From: Tricholoma matsutake
Taxonomy: Eukaryota > Basidiomycota > Agaricomycetes > Agaricales > Tricholomataceae
DNA: 64,000 bases
NCBI GenBank assembly: GCA_026075535.2
Contig: AP026545.1
Coordinates: 11,098,001-11,162,000 of the forward strand
Reading direction: 5' to 3'
Shown in pieces: positions 1-11,877 of this stretch; position 1 is the stretch's first letter, and every line of letters begins with the position of its first letter. A program made the position numbers and the translations under genes. The notes beneath the pieces were generated by a model. That model saw only the letters and a list, made by a program, of their open reading frames with translations. It was not told the origin of the DNA and made no database searches.

Positions 1-59
1 ATCCCTTCTCAGGAATTTGTTATCTAATTTATAATGCTGACCTAACAAAAATTCCAATT

Positions 60-740
60 CTCAGACTAGGCAAATGGATACTGCTATTCGTGGACAACAC
101 AGTCATAATTGTCATCGGAAAAGACTTCTTCAAAACTCATGCAAAGTTATGCGACATTATGAACCATGTGAGAGGTATTTTCGAATGGGCCAGAGACCAC
201 AACTGTGAATTTGGGATTGAGAAATTCCAGCTGCTTGACATCACAAGGAGACTCGCCCCGAACCCAGTAAACCCAAGAAAAAGGATACCAATGCCGAGGC
301 AAACCCTGGTTCTAGGAGACAAACACATACCGTCCAAGGACACAGTGAGATTCCTGGGAGTAATAGTTGACAACAAACTGAACTGGAAAGGACAATGTGC
401 CACGGCACTGGCAAAGGGGCAAGACTGGCTAATCCAGTTTAGCAGAATAACACAAACATCTTGAGGAATACATGCAAGATACATATGGCAACTATACATA
501 TCTATCACAATCCCCTGCATGTTATACGCTGCTGACGTATTTCTGACCCCACAGCAGAATATAGGCAAAAGAACGAAGGATGGACGAGTGAAGCAAGCTG
601 CGGTGAACAAACTGGCTTCAATCCAAAGAAGAGCAGCCCTCATGATCACAGGAGCGATGAAAACCACAGCAATGGATGTAGTAGAAGTCATGGTGGACCT
701 GATACCATTCAACCTACTCGTCAACAAATACCGCCAATGA
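60..740 (+). pseudogene. LINE reverse transcriptase, C-terminal fragment
   Basis: Frames at 60-464 and 519-740 resemble the palm end and thumb of a LINE reverse transcriptase. The catalytic box appears at about 84-98 as FVDN where F/Y-x-D-D is expected, so the second aspartate is replaced. The segment near 340-375 reads VRFLGVIVDNKLNW, the usual block that follows the catalytic box. Residues of the second frame (AVNKLASIQRRAALMITGA) match the post-RT helical region. A TGA at 462-464 and a second stop at 738-740 interrupt it. Confidence 0.8.
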
Positions 741-848
741 GCAGCCATCCGACTCGCAACATTACCGCCAACACACCCCCTTCACAAACCCATCAAAAAT
801 GCGGCGAGCAAATGGGTAAAATGCCATGCAACCCCACTATATGACCTC

Positions 849-1430
849 ATGCACAGATTCAACATATGCCCACAATCCATGGAAACCATTAAGGCGGTTC
901 ACTTTGACACAGGATGCAAACCAAAGATTAAAACCAAGACAGCAAACAATGCTGACAACGCAATAGAAGAAGCGCACAACAACAACCCAGATGTAAAGGT
1001 GTTCACCGATGGTTCAGGAATGGAGGGAAAGGTAGGAGCAGCAGCAGTCCTGTACAGAAATGGGAGCGCAAAAACCACGCTACACTATCAACTCGGCTCA
1101 CAAAGACACCACATGGTCTACAAAGGCGAAGGAGTGGGAGTGATACTCAGAACAAAACTGATCTCCAGGGAGTGGGGAATATGGTCGGCCATCATATATA
1201 CTGACAATCAAGCAGCTATCACTGCTACACAACTGACGAAACCCAATCCAGGTCATTACATTTTCGATGCCCTACACAACAACATTGAAGCACTATGGAA
1301 GAAACACATCGGCATATGCATTACAATTCAATGGATACCAGGACATAAAGGAGTCGAGGGTAATGAACAAGCAGACGAACAAGCAAAGAGCGCAGTAATG
1401 GAGGAAGCAGTGACAGATCAGAGTTACTGA
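849..1430 (+). pseudogene. LINE ribonuclease H domain
   Basis: This 193-residue frame holds an RNase H fold. All four acidic positions can be seen: the first D in VFTDGSG, E in KGEGVG, the third acid in IYTDNQAA and the last D in GNEQADEQAK, preceded by WIPGHKGV. In LINEs this domain removes the RNA template during target-primed reverse transcription. It is the best preserved part of the fragment, but it sits downstream of a broken polymerase and has no stand-alone function that can be argued. The frame ends at a TGA at 1428. Confidence 0.85.
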
Positions 1431-2183
1431 AAATCCTCAACAAAGTCCTACCGCATAGCAAATCCACGGTGAAATGTGCATACGGTGAGAAGCTAAAACA
1501 CAACACACAGAAGACATGGCAGAAGTCGCCATGGTATGAACGAATGAAGAAAACTGACCCCACTACCCCATCACACAAGTACATTGACCTAATCACGAAC
1601 CTACCATGAAAGATTGCCAGCATCCTATCACAGCTCAGAACGGGACATGCACCACTAGCTAAGCACTTACATCATATAGAAAAAATTGACTCACCAATAG
1701 CCAACAAAGTGAAGAAACTGTACAACACCTCTTACTACACTGCATGGCACACCAAGCAGCCAGGCAGATACTGCACAACAGCACAGGAGGCAGAGATATA
1801 AACATTACAAAGCTCCTCACCATGCCCAAGACACTACCAGCACTATTCCACTAATCGCTGCGACAGGACGATTCCGCAACACTTTTGGAGACATACCAAC
1901 ACTGAGCGAAGGACAACAAAGGGGCAGGAAAAGAAGATAGAGGAAGCAGACCAGAGATGAAAGAAAAAGACAGAAGAGAGGATCCATGTGTGGCAAGCAT
2001 CCACTTTAACTTATAACCGGTCCCAGCACCACTTATTACAGCACCAACGGCGCTTCAAGAACCACTCTGTGGTCCCTCAAAGCAGATGACGAAGAAACTT
2101 AGCCAGGACAGACAACCTGCATTGCACATATCATGTATATTTACTCTCTTACATATGGTTCACCACAAAAGAGACTAATTTGG

Positions 2184-2204
2184 AAAAAAAAAAAAAAAAA
2201 AAAA
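2184..2204 (+). other. poly-A tail of the LINE
   Basis: Twenty-one consecutive A residues end the LINE and mark its 3' junction. Confidence 0.8.
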
Positions 2205-2295
2205 TTATACCTTATAGAAGTCATGAGCACAAAAAGAACAATGGAAAACAGTTGAGAATTGACCGAAATCAGCCTGCTTCACTGAAATCAGTGAT

Positions 2296-3411
2296 TTGGC
2301 ACTGTTTGGCTTATGTCAGCTGACCGCGGCTTTACCTGGGATTGCCCCCCCCACATACAGACTGCAGGTCACTGCTTCTTTATGTTTATCATCCTGGATG
2401 ACACTGTTTGTGGAAGAAGGACAGACTTTGACAAGCCAGCTGGTGGGTTCTGAAGCTTATGGACAACTACTGGATGTCTCCATCGCTAGTTTAGCACCAA
2501 ATACCCAGCATTCTTATGCTTCAGGTCTTCTTTGCTTTACACAATTCTGTGATAGTCATGAGGTCTCTGAAGAGCTTTGAATGCCAGGCTCCAGTGAATT
2601 GCTGGTGGCATTCCTAGCAAATGTTGCAGCTCACCGAGTGTCTTATGACTCTGCAAAAAATTGGATGTCTGGTTTACAATTCTGGCACTCCCTTCACGGA
2701 GCACCTTGGAATGGAAATACTTCTCAGGTTGACATTGTGTGTAAAGGGGTCAAAAAACTTGTGCCAGCCACTTCCCATTGCGCGCCTAGGTCTCCAGTCA
2801 CTATGCAGCACCTGTACGCATTATGACAACAGTTCTCCACATCTAATTTGAAGGATGTTGCTCTCCTTGCCCTGGCAGAAGCCACTTTTTGGGGTACTTG
2901 TCAGTTAGGCGAAATGACTCCCCCATCTATGCAGTCATTTAATTCCAAATATCATGTAATGAAAGGGACATTGGTTTCAGGGAAATTGATGAGAAGTGAT
3001 GTGCCATACACAGTATTTCACATCCCTTGGTCCAAAACTACCGGTGTTCAAGGCGTGGACATTGTTCTCACATCCTGAGAGGATTTCAGCAATCCTACAC
3101 AGTCATTTGCTTGGCACCGAATGGTTAATGCATCTGTACTGGATGAGGCACCACTGTTTGCGTATACCACAGGAGATGGCTGCTGGGAGACTTGGACTCG
3201 GGATGATATGCTGAGTGCATGCAATGGAATTTGGGTGCAGGTTGGACTGGAGTCTGTATTAGGGCACTCCTTTTGGATTGGCAACACGACAGAGTTGCTT
3301 CTGCAAGGAGTTAGTCCAGACATTGTCATGGCTCAGGGACGATGGAAGTCGCAGGCCAACTTCCTTTGATATTGGCAGAAAATTGATGTGATACTACCAA
3401 CTTTCCTGGGA
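2296..3411 (+). pseudogene. tyrosine recombinase (Crypton/DIRS-like), broken
   Basis: Reading through stops at 2578, 2824, 3076 and 3367 gives one protein-like series of about 370 residues. An N-terminal SAM-like, core-binding type segment (APNTQHSYASGLLCFTQF) is followed by a catalytic domain. The C-terminal block reads GHSFWIGNTTELLLQGV, then YWQKIDVILP. Tyrosine recombinases cut and rejoin DNA with an Arg-His-Arg-Tyr centre. Here the H-x-x-R arginine is W, and the upstream arginine of the xLGE motif is Q (CQLGE), while the final tyrosine remains. With several stops as well the enzyme is dead. Whether it came from a Crypton, a DIRS-like element or a host recombinase family cannot be decided, since no reverse transcriptase accompanies it. 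A second copy lies at 41.4-42.6 kb. Confidence 0.7.
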
Positions 3412-3571
3412 GTGCCTCTCTGTTTGCTAACATCTGTATGTGCATCTCTGGTGGCCTTCGAACATAATGCTAGCCTGTCTGCCTAGTTTACAAGTAATAG
3501 TTATTACAAACAAGCAGCTTGTCTTGGGTTGATTGTCTCTTCGACACAACTATTGTTGCTGCGCTTCTATG
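3412..3571. other. no recognisable gene
   Basis: Short tail after the recombinase relic. No frame or repeat could be supported. Confidence 0.4.
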
Positions 3572-4041
3572 GTAGGTCTTGTGTCATTTCTCGATGGACT
3601 ACAAACACTCAAAGAGGCTGATAATAAGTGTCGGCTCTTTTCCCCAAAAAATCTGGAATGAGGTAATTCCAGATCCATGTGAAAATAGTTATGAAGCTAG
3701 AAGTTTAGAATAAGAGGTGACAAGTAAGTGAGGAACGAAAGAATGAGGAATCACAATACAATAAACATATGGCTTTGTAGTCATGGGAAAGTTTGTAACC
3801 TTCCTCTCACCATATCACTCGTAGTACCAGACTTAACAATACGAAACTTTCCCCTACACGCGATTTTTGTTCACCCACCCACCATCCCTTCTCACTTGAC
3901 TGTTAGTTAGTGTTAGTAGGTCTTGTTTCATTTCTCGATGGACTACAAACACTCAAAGAGGCCGATAATAAGTGTTGGCTCTTTTCCCCAAAAAATCTGG
4001 AATGAGGTAATTCCAGATCCACATGAAAATAGTTACGAAGC
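3572..4041 (+). repeat. 126-bp direct repeat, copies at 3572-3697 and 3916-4041
   Basis: The two copies are 344 bp apart and differ at only a few positions, mostly C/T or G/A changes. They flank 218 bp of unrelated sequence. The second copy runs into a tract of 15 C residues at 4052-4066. They could be short terminal repeats of a small element or a segmental duplication. No 5-bp target duplication was identified outside them. Confidence 0.75.
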
Positions 4042-4109
4042 CGACTTCTCTCCCCCCCCCCCCCCCGAGAGATGTCGATATTTGGCACACGTGACCACTT
4101 TAGGGTATG

Positions 4110-5240
4110 CTTTTTTTAGCACATCTACAATGAAAGTCTTGTATCTCACTCATTTCTTGTCTGATTAAGTTCATTTAACTACAGATGGGAAAGTACATCA
4201 TTTGCCAGTCATCGGGAGAGTACTTGGCATTGTTTGGTATTGTTGTCATGGCTAAATATAGTATCTCCTTCAGTTTTCATCCAATTTGCATGATTTAACT
4301 TGCAAATGAAAAGTATGCTGTTGGTCTATCATTGGGAAATATTTACAAGTAGTTGGGATTGTTTGTTTATAGATCAAAAAGATCAACATAACTGTATCAG
4401 AGCCAGTTTTTACTCAATTGAGTTTATTTAACTTGTGGAAGGGTATGTAACTTGGACACTTTACCCTGTGCTGACAAAGGTTGTTTATATTTGTTTGTTA
4501 GATTATCAAAATACTGTATCTTGCTCAATTCTTGGCTAGTTTCTTTTATTTAACTTGGAATGAGAAGATACATTATTGGCTAATCATTGGGCATTGTTTG
4601 GCATTGTTGTCATGGCTAAATATAGTATCTCCTTCAGTTTTCATCCATTTTTGATGATTTAACTTGCAAGATAAAAAGTATACTGTTGGTCTATTATTAA
4701 AAGATACTTACAAATATTTGGCATTATTTGTTCATATATCAAAAAATCAAAAAGATGTCAGAGCTGGTTTTAACTCAATTGAGTTTATTTAACTTGTAGA
4801 AGGGTGTAGCTTGGGCACTTTACACTGACAAAGGTTATTTATCTTTAATTGTTAAATCATCAAAATACTGTATCTTGGTCAATTCTTGGCCAATTTGTTT
4901 TATTTAACTTGGAATAAGAAGATACATTATTGGCCCATTCATTGAGATCATATTTGGTATTGTTTGGTATTGTTTGTAGTATCTCAGTTAGTTCTTCTTT
5001 ACTCCAACTGATTTAACCTACAAATAAAATATATACTGTTTGTACATTATCTGATTTAGGTGTGCTAACAAAGGTTGTTTATATTTGTTATTAAATCATC
5101 AAAAATGCTATATCTCACTCAATTCTTGTCCCATTTGTTTTATTTAACTTGAAATAAAAAGATATATTGTTGGCCCATTATTGAAATCTCATTTGGAATT
5201 ATTTGGCCTTGTTTGTATGGTTTCAATTTATTATTTCAGT
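4110..5240 (+). repeat. diverged AT-rich satellite with three-monomer higher-order repeat
   Basis: A monomer of about 110-140 bp with a conserved TTTAAC core recurs with cores at 4174, 4294, 4437, 4549, 4658, 4788, 4903, 5012 and 5143. Monomers fall into three types in the order A-B-C. A-type cores are at 4549 and 4903 (354 apart), B-type at 4294, 4658 and 5012 (364, 354) and C-type at 4437 and 4788 (351), so the higher-order unit is about 355 bp. The last unit lacks its C monomer. The strongest block match is at 4241-4280 and 4605-4644. No coding capacity is seen. Confidence 0.8.
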
Positions 5241-5999
5241 CAGTTCTTATATAAACAATGTTGTATACTATTAGACCATCATTGTTAAGTGCTGAACTTG
5301 AGGGTGGAAATCTGTCAGACTCATATTGGATGGTGTATCAGAGAGGACTTGGCTTCAACTTATAAGAAATTGTGCCCTTCACCTTGTCAGTGTCTAATTT
5401 CAAGACAAAGGTAAATGTAAGAATATCAGAGTTCGAGAGGAAGTCTGAGACAGGAGAGGAGACTAGAGATTGAGATGGGTCAACTTGGTTGCTTTATGAA
5501 CTGAAGAATACAAACAGAAGTAAATAGGTTAAATACTAAAGAGCAGAGTTAGGTCAGAGACCAGTGGAGAACAGAGTAGTCGAGGTATCATCGGAATGTG
5601 GAAGGATGCCGAGTTTGGCAGCCTACACTAGACTTAGGTTTACCACAAAACAGGATCAAATTATCTTTGTTGCATGGAAGTAGGAACCATAAGTTACTAC
5701 AAATAAAAGAATAGGAAGTTACTATACCTTCATTGCATGGAAGTAGGAACGAAGGTTAAGGAATAAAAAATAAGTAATATATAAGAAAAAGATTGACTGT
5801 GTAAGTGAAAGGCCACATCAAGCGAAGTGTGTGATTTGGGAAGGCTGCATCGGGCGTAGTCACATAATAGGAAGGTACCACATCAATAGGATAATGTCGG
5901 CACTGCTGGATATGGATAGAAGGGTAATAAGGATGTATGGTGCAGTTGCCAGGATGCATGTTGCTGGTTGTTGTTGTTGTATTTGCCAGTGGCTGTGCC
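5241..5999. other. unassigned AT-rich sequence
   Basis: Nothing coding is supported. The only local pattern is a short repeated phrase, TGCATGGAAGTAGGAAC, at about 5670 and 5736. Confidence 0.4.
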
Positions 6000-6390
6000 A
6001 GGGGCGAGGGTGATTGTGTTGGTGATGTGTGTGGCTGTGTCAGTACCATGGGAGTGTGTTGGCAGCATAGGGTGGCCATAACTCACTGTAACACAGACAT
6101 TGGTATATCTGGTGTTGGTGAGTTGTTTATGCACTGTAGGTGGCTATGCTATTGCCGGTGGCAAGGGTGGTTGTGTCGGTCATGTGTGTGGCTGTGCTGG
6201 TGCCATGGAAGTGTGTAACGGTGGTGTAGTAATGTAACACAGACATTGGTATGTCTGGTGTTGGTGAGTTGTTTATGCACTGTAGGTGGCTGTGCTATCG
6301 CCGGTGGCTGTGTCGGTGGCGAGGGTGGTTGTGTCGGCAATGTGTGTGGTGTCCCGGTGCCATGGAAGTGTGTAACAGCAGCATAGGTAA
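6000..6390 (+). repeat. GT-rich minisatellite, about 146-bp period
   Basis: Two and a half copies of a GT-rich unit. The phrase ACACAGACATTGGTAT starts at 6091 and 6237 (146 apart), and GAGGGTGNTTGTGT-like blocks occur at about 6004, 6164 and 6318. Open frames across it on both strands are products of the repeat and are not called as genes. Confidence 0.75.
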
Positions 6391-6559
6391 ATTAACTTGT
6401 CATAATGTTGTGAGTCTGTGAGGCCAGACTTACAGAATGGAAACTATATCTAAAATACTAATGCTATGCCAATCATTACTAGGTGACCTTGGTGGAAAAT
6501 GGTTGGAAGTCCAACAAAAATCCACATTGCTGGAACAGAATCAAGAGATATTATTATAT

Positions 6560-6845
6560 ATTTGTTATTATTTGTTATTAATGAAAATAAGCTATATCTT
6601 CCTTAATGTTTAACTTGTAATAGAACAGAATATCATTGATGCATCATTAACATAATGGTTTCCACTATTTGGTATTATTTATTAGGGCTAAATATAAAGT
6701 TTATATCCTGTATTTTATGTTTTATATATCATTCTGATCAGCTTCTTGAGCTGATTTTTTATTTTTTATTTCTTTGCATACTATTGGGTTTTTTATTACC
6801 AAATATTGTCAGGTATTTAGCATTTGATTATAGATCATAAAATAT
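6560..6845 (+). repeat. outlying monomers of the 4.1-5.2 kb satellite
   Basis: The order of phrases (TATATCTTCCTTAATGTTTAAC, a cATcaTTaa block, TTTGGTATTATTT, GGCTAAATATA) repeats that of the satellite monomers 1.5 kb upstream, with more divergence. This suggests an originally longer array split by the 6.0-6.4 kb minisatellite. Confidence 0.55.
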
Positions 6846-7624
6846 AAGGACTCGTACCTGCCAGAATTGGCCCTCACCCCCAAGTTGTACTACAGTATGT
6901 GCATGCATGTAAGCGATAACCAACCATTAGGCCAGGAAGCTCATTAAAACTTTATTGTAAAGACTCAGAATATGCTGCCTAACAGGTAGTAGAACAACTG
7001 TGGGAGCAGGTCATTATCTATTATTTGCTGCTCAGCTCAAATCCTCATGTGAAGCAACTCCCCCTCGTTAGCAGGTGTTATTATTAGATCAAGGTACCTA
7101 TCACCCAGAGGAGATGCATGTGACTGAATTAAGAGCATGTCAGATAGCTGAGCTCGCTTGCCCTACATCAAACTGAGAAACGAGCTGATTTTTCTCAAAT
7201 CAAGCTTAAATTAAGCCTAAATTGAATCAGTTCACATTAAATCAATCCGGGATAAGTTACTTAGCCCTCAAATCGACACTTATCTCTCACTTATCCCCCG
7301 AGCCTAGGGTATAATCAGCTTCAGTTCTGCCTGAGGAGGTGCCAGGGCAGGCAGAATTTATATAGCAACTGAGACTGTTTCATCTGTAGCAGTACATAGG
7401 CACATATTATCTACAACTCTCTAGGTCTCCACTGGGTAGCACAAGGGCACCTCAAGACGTGACTGAAGTCTGTGCAAGGAAGCATGCATGGGTGATGTTT
7501 GGCATCAGACCCTGATGGCAAATAGCTGAGGCCAACTGATGGCTGCTTAATCATCCGATTGCCCTTAAAATGTTCAGCATAAGTAGATATGATGGTAGTT
7601 TTCATTGGAAATTGCCAATGTCTT
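6846..7624. other. no recognisable gene
   Basis: Low CpG sequence without a convincing frame. AAATTRARYC-type words cluster at 7190-7260, but no terminal structure could be supported. Confidence 0.4.
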
Positions 7625-9530
7625 CATCCCAACACCCAATGTCAGCACTCAACACCCAACAATCAGGAATTAGATCATGTGTGAGACTTTGAGCCCCAGC
7701 ATGACTCGGCAACCCAAATCAAGTAAATAGATAATGCAAGATATCAATCATAGAGCTACCTCCAACATTGCACCTTGCGCTCATCATCCCTGATGACGAG
7801 AACAATGTTCCACTCATTTCCCTTTACTTTTTTGGTATATAACACTTATGTATGTATATATAGTGTTAATAAAGTTTTTGTTCACTTTTACACCTATATT
7901 TAGCCTGTAGTTAGTATTCTCCCTTGATATGGGTGGGAGGAGGATTCTCTTCTTTTCATTGAGGGGCTCTATTATATTTACAAGGCAATACACACATATA
8001 TATATATATGACTGGGGATGCTTCCACATGGGTAGGGAATGTGTGAAAGGGACAGATTTGATAGGATGAGGAGAACAGATACTGTCTACTGAACTTGTAG
8101 ATCCTATGGAGCAGGACATCTAGTCACCACTACTTTTGGACAGCCACCAATTTGGCTTGGATGACACCAACTTCATTGGCTGAGAAGCCCAACTAGGCAT
8201 GTCTGAGTTAAAATTTTTGATATCAATGTTGTGGTGCGTCGAAAACTGGTTAGCATAGATGGCATAGAATAGACCGCAAAATACTACATTCTACATACAG
8301 ACTGTCCATCCATTCTCATGCCTTGAAAGACCAACCGTGTGAAAGAAGCTGCCCACTGAGTGCGTGCCCATCAGTGGCCCAAATCAGCAACAATGCCATC
8401 TGCCAATACCATCAACTTCACTGTCAATCAGCCATCATGCGAGAATGATGCTGAAGCCCATGAGAATGAATGCATGGATGGGGATGGCAGTCTTAATCAC
8501 TTCACTGTCGAGGAATTAGAACAGTCAGATACAGATGATGATGTGATGATGAGGACACAGATGACAATGAATATAAATCTCATCGACGTCCTCCTGAATG
8601 GTTGGCATGCTTTTTCGACATGCCTGCACAGACATAGATCTTATCTCTCTTATCTTATCTTATATTACATAATAGTGCCAATTGCGGTCACGAAAAAAAA
8701 ATAACTCATGACGGTTTGACTTTCAGGACTATTGCTCTGTAGGTCTTGTTCCTATCATTGAATTGAGCATTTTGGGGAGAGGAATAAGGATTTGGTCCAT
8801 TTTCCCATGACCTATTTCAGTTGTACAAAAGTAGCGGTGACTAGATGTCCCGCTCCATATACAGCAATAAAAGTGTGGAGCATGAGTGGGGTGTCAAAAC
8901 AACATCAGAATGAACACAAAAGAGAATATGACTTATGTCTGGAGACTGGAATACAGGTAAGTGACAACCTTTCCCTCATACAGGTGCATTGACAAGCACC
9001 ACCTTGTTCCCAGCTCTCCCAATATAAATTTACACTCTTATATCTATCCACCCTCCACATATGTTCTTGGGCTTAAGAGGGTGCACAGGCCAGTAGATGG
9101 TAGCCGAACAACCAAGAATCTCACTTCTTCCTATTTCTCCTCATTTTTACATGTATATAGATGTACATATGATTATCTAGCCTTGCACAAATAATAGAGC
9201 CCCTCAATGAAAAGAAGAGACCCTCCTCCCCATATCAAGGGAGAATGCTAACTACAGGCTGAATATTGGTGTAAAAGTGAAAATAACTGTTTATTAATAC
9301 TATATACACATGTAAGTATTATACACCAAAAAAAGCAGAGGGAAATGGTCCAGAATGAGTGGAACAGTGTGCTCATCATCAGGGATGATGAGCATGATGT
9401 TGATGGCAATGCCGGAGGTAGCCGGATTGTCCATCACATGCTACTGCCATATCTAGACATGTGATATATGTTGGAGTTTAAATTGATGTTGACCACTGTG
9501 CCCTGGGTGTTGGGTGTTGGAATCAAAACA
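7625..9530. mobile_element. element with long imperfect inverted repeats
   Basis: The left arm (about 7625-8000) returns as a reverse complement at about 9175-9530. Shared landmarks are CTCATCATCCCTGATGA (7779 region) against its complement at about 9372, the GAGGGGCTCTATTAT block at 7964 against its complement near 9196, and CCAACACCC words at 7630 and 9505. Arms of more than 250 bp around about 1.2 kb suit a non-autonomous DNA transposon. Two inverted solo LTRs are an alternative, because each arm has a TATATAGT and an AATAAA-like word. Exact termini and target duplications were not resolved. Confidence 0.6.
8360..8704 (+). other. open frame inside the inverted-repeat element, unrecognised
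   Basis: A 114-codon frame with an acidic stretch (EELEQSDTDDD, about residues 50-61) lies between the two arms. It shows no domain I recognise. The acid-rich segment resembles linkers seen in transposase genes, but this is weak. It may be a decayed internal exon of the element or chance. Confidence 0.2.
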
Positions 9531-10129
9531 AACAAACCACACTACTATCCAGTGCTCTTGCAAGCCTGTATGCCAGCCCAGAAAAATACAGAGAGTTAGC
9601 CCTCATTCCAGAACAAGTACTAGGTCCTGGAATATTTGATGAAAAATAAAGTCATAAGTAGACATTCCCTACTGGGGGAGCCTTGTTTGACATCTGCAGA
9701 CAGTGGAAGATGGAAAACAGATGATTTCTCATGCAAATGATATGATGCACTCCATAATTGTGACATAATATGAAATGAAAAATGCATGCACGGAAGTGTA
9801 ACAGCCTCGCAGATGTCTCTTATGGTTGCCGTTTCGAGTTTCAGCAACATCTACTTTTGGTCAACCATGTAAATTCAAATTATTATGGCATGGTTGACAA
9901 TCAGAACTATCACCCTGAATGAAGCACACTGGATGCAATACTGTAACCAAAGACCCACACAATGATTTGAAATCCCTCACTTTCCTTCAGACACCTGCCT
10001 GCCAAGGCTGCCATGGGATCCATCAAGATATACATCAACTTGTCATACAACTATCAGCTCACATCTGGCTTCGCATAACAATGTTCAAGTGAGGATTGTT
10101 ATGAATTCATAATCCATAACTCTTAGAAT
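9531..10129. other. no recognisable gene
   Basis: CpG-poor sequence between the inverted-repeat element and MITE F. No supported features. Confidence 0.4.
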
Positions 10130-10380
10130 TAGGGTAGTACACAGTAGATGAAATTGGCTGAATTTGATCCCAAAATCCAAACTGAAATCCATCGTTTCAG
10201 CCATATCCATTTTCTTGACTAGGCCATCAAATTCCGGAATTCAGCTTTGATTGCAAGCACATTTGGTGTCGAGATCTGTAACACTGTGACATGACCAATG
10301 CTTACAAATTTTTCTTGTGTTCTTCATGTGGCAGAACCCTCAACCTCATCTTGTTGGGAAACTTTAAATACAGAAACTAT

Positions 10381-10549
10381 TATTGGGATCAGGCAATCCA
10401 AGCCTGCTCCAAGTACTAGTTCTATTATTGGAACAAGGTCTATATATAGATTGAAACATATTATAGGAGAATGAGAGATGTTCTTCTTGAATCTTTTCAC
10501 CCACTATCTAAGCAGTAAATGTGCACCCCTCTGGTCATATATCCCAACA
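10381..10549 (+). repeat. copia-1 5' LTR
   Basis: 169 bp matching the 3' copy except for scattered changes and a small deletion near 10470. It ends CCCAACA. The first dinucleotide is TA where the 3' copy has the canonical TG. Confidence 0.92.
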
Positions 10550-10564
10550 GGTTATGGGCCCTGG
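10550..10564 (+). promoter_or_regulatory. copia-1 primer-binding site
   Basis: GGTTATGGGCCC directly follows the 5' LTR. The same 12 bases follow the 5' LTR of copia-2 (minus strand, 61263-61274), which supports its role as the tRNA primer site. The tRNA was not identified. Confidence 0.7.
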
Positions 10565-10601
10565 CTTTTGCTATATTTAAATAACTCATTTCTAAGGCAT
10601 T

Positions 10602-11255
10602 ATGGATTCCCCCAACCAATCCATCAATATGGATATTGATCCCCTATTTACCACTATTTGTTCTTCCAAAGTCTACACCTCTAATGCCACTAGAGGACAG
10701 CAACATATCGATGTCGAAAAACTGACAATCAAATCAATACAAACAAAGGATTATTTGAACGTAAGCAAGATCTCTGATCGTGATCATTTGATGGACAAAA
10801 ATTGGCATGAGTGGAAGGAACGAATGAGCAGAGTTTTTATCAATTGTGATATTACTGGGTATGTCTTAGGAGAAGTAACACAACTGGAAGATGACATAGA
10901 TCCCATTGGCAGACACAACTGGGACAAGAATGACACTTGGGCACAACAAGTAATAATTCAGAATGTCACTTCCTCGCAAATGAATCATGTCAGATTGAAA
11001 ACCACAGCGGAGGCAATGTATTCCACCCTGATGGTTACTCATGAGAACAAGGTGCATCAGATGGTTAATCACATTCAGTGCCTGTTAGACAAGACGAAAT
11101 TACATGACACAGATAACCTCCTAAAACATCTTGATACACTTAAATCTTATCGCGACCACATTAATAAATTCCCCAACACCAAATTTCATGTAGTGGATAC
11201 CCGCTTCAAATCAATCATCTCGGCATCTTTACCTTCGATGTGGCAAACCCTATAA
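10602..11255 (+). pseudogene. copia-1 Gag, N-terminal part
   Basis: A 217-residue frame with the UBN2/retrotransposon-Gag pattern: HEWKERMSRVF near residue 66, then a helical region with SSQMNHVRLKTTAEAMYSTL near residues 123-142. Gag forms the particle that packages the RNA. It is cut by a TAA at 11253 and continues in another frame to the zinc knuckle, so the polyprotein is broken. It starts 52 bp after the 5' LTR, as expected of copia. Confidence 0.8.
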
Positions 11256-11394
11256 TGGAAATGCTAACGACCCTGATGACCCTGATCCAAAGCAATGTAT
11301 ATCATCCAATGCATTTATTGGTTTATTATGGGAGGAATTCAAAATTCATTTGATGTGAACTCATAATGGGAATAATAACAGTGCTAGTGGAAGC

Positions 11395-11877
11395 GTGAAT
11401 CTGGTGAAAACCCAGAATGCAAACAGCACTAGGAAATCCCTTGAAGAGTGCATCAAAGATCACAAGTCCTCCACCAAACTTCATTATGATCATTGCAAGT
11501 GCATGGGACATTGGTCGAGCAAATGCTGTAAGTTTGATGGTAATAAATGTCAGAATTTTGGGAAATACAGTCATCAAGGGAAGAACTGCTGGAGTAAAAA
11601 GAAGAAGGGGAAAGATAAAAAGAAGGACATGGAAGAGTCCAACACAGTTGATGAACACATCACATTCATGGCAGATGAAGAAATGCATAATTTTGATTCT
11701 TATGACACCTGTAACGCTGATGCCAATGATGAGAGATTGATCTTTTATGACTGGTTAGCAGATTCAGCCACAACATCTCACATAACACACCAAAGAGAAG
11801 CCTTTACTGATTACATGCCTTTGAGGAATATTTCTGTAACAGGCATAAGCGAGAATTGTGGGGCGTGGAACTGTTGA
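11395..11877 (+). pseudogene. copia-1 zinc knuckle and protease region
   Basis: This frame begins at the end of Gag with a cysteine-rich nucleic-acid-binding region (CKCMGHWSSKC, then CQNFGKYSHQGKNC), followed by a lysine-rich linker. It enters the protease at about 11750 with WLADSATTSHIT. The active-site triplet expected as D-S/T-G is DSA here, so the protease is probably inactive. The frame stops at 11877 and integrase resumes after about 300 bp of shifted sequence. Confidence 0.8.

Larger units (their letters stand above)
1..2204 (+). mobile_element. 3' part of a non-LTR retrotransposon (LINE) with RNase H
   Basis: The first 2.2 kb is the 3' end of a LINE running off the left edge. It carries the end of a reverse transcriptase, a connecting segment and a ribonuclease H domain in fragments of one direction, then about 750 bp of decayed 3' sequence and a 21-base A tract at 2184-2204. 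The order RT, RNase H, poly-A is that of fungal Tad-like LINEs. Stop codons near 463 and 740 break the frame, so it is inactive. A target-site duplication cannot be checked because the 5' end is outside the window. Confidence 0.85.

Noticed and set aside
137..748. 203-codon minus-strand frame opposite the LINE RT
   Set aside because: It is the complement of recognisable RT sequence and shows no features of its own.
4110..5240. Regularly spaced repeats considered as a CRISPR array
   Set aside because: The repeated part spans nearly the whole period, spacing is 107-143 bp, monomers are diverged, and the genome is eukaryotic.
5937..6340. Cys/Gly/Val-rich and Thr/His/Pro-rich frames on both strands
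   Set aside because: They follow the GT-rich minisatellite period and have no start context or splice signals of note.
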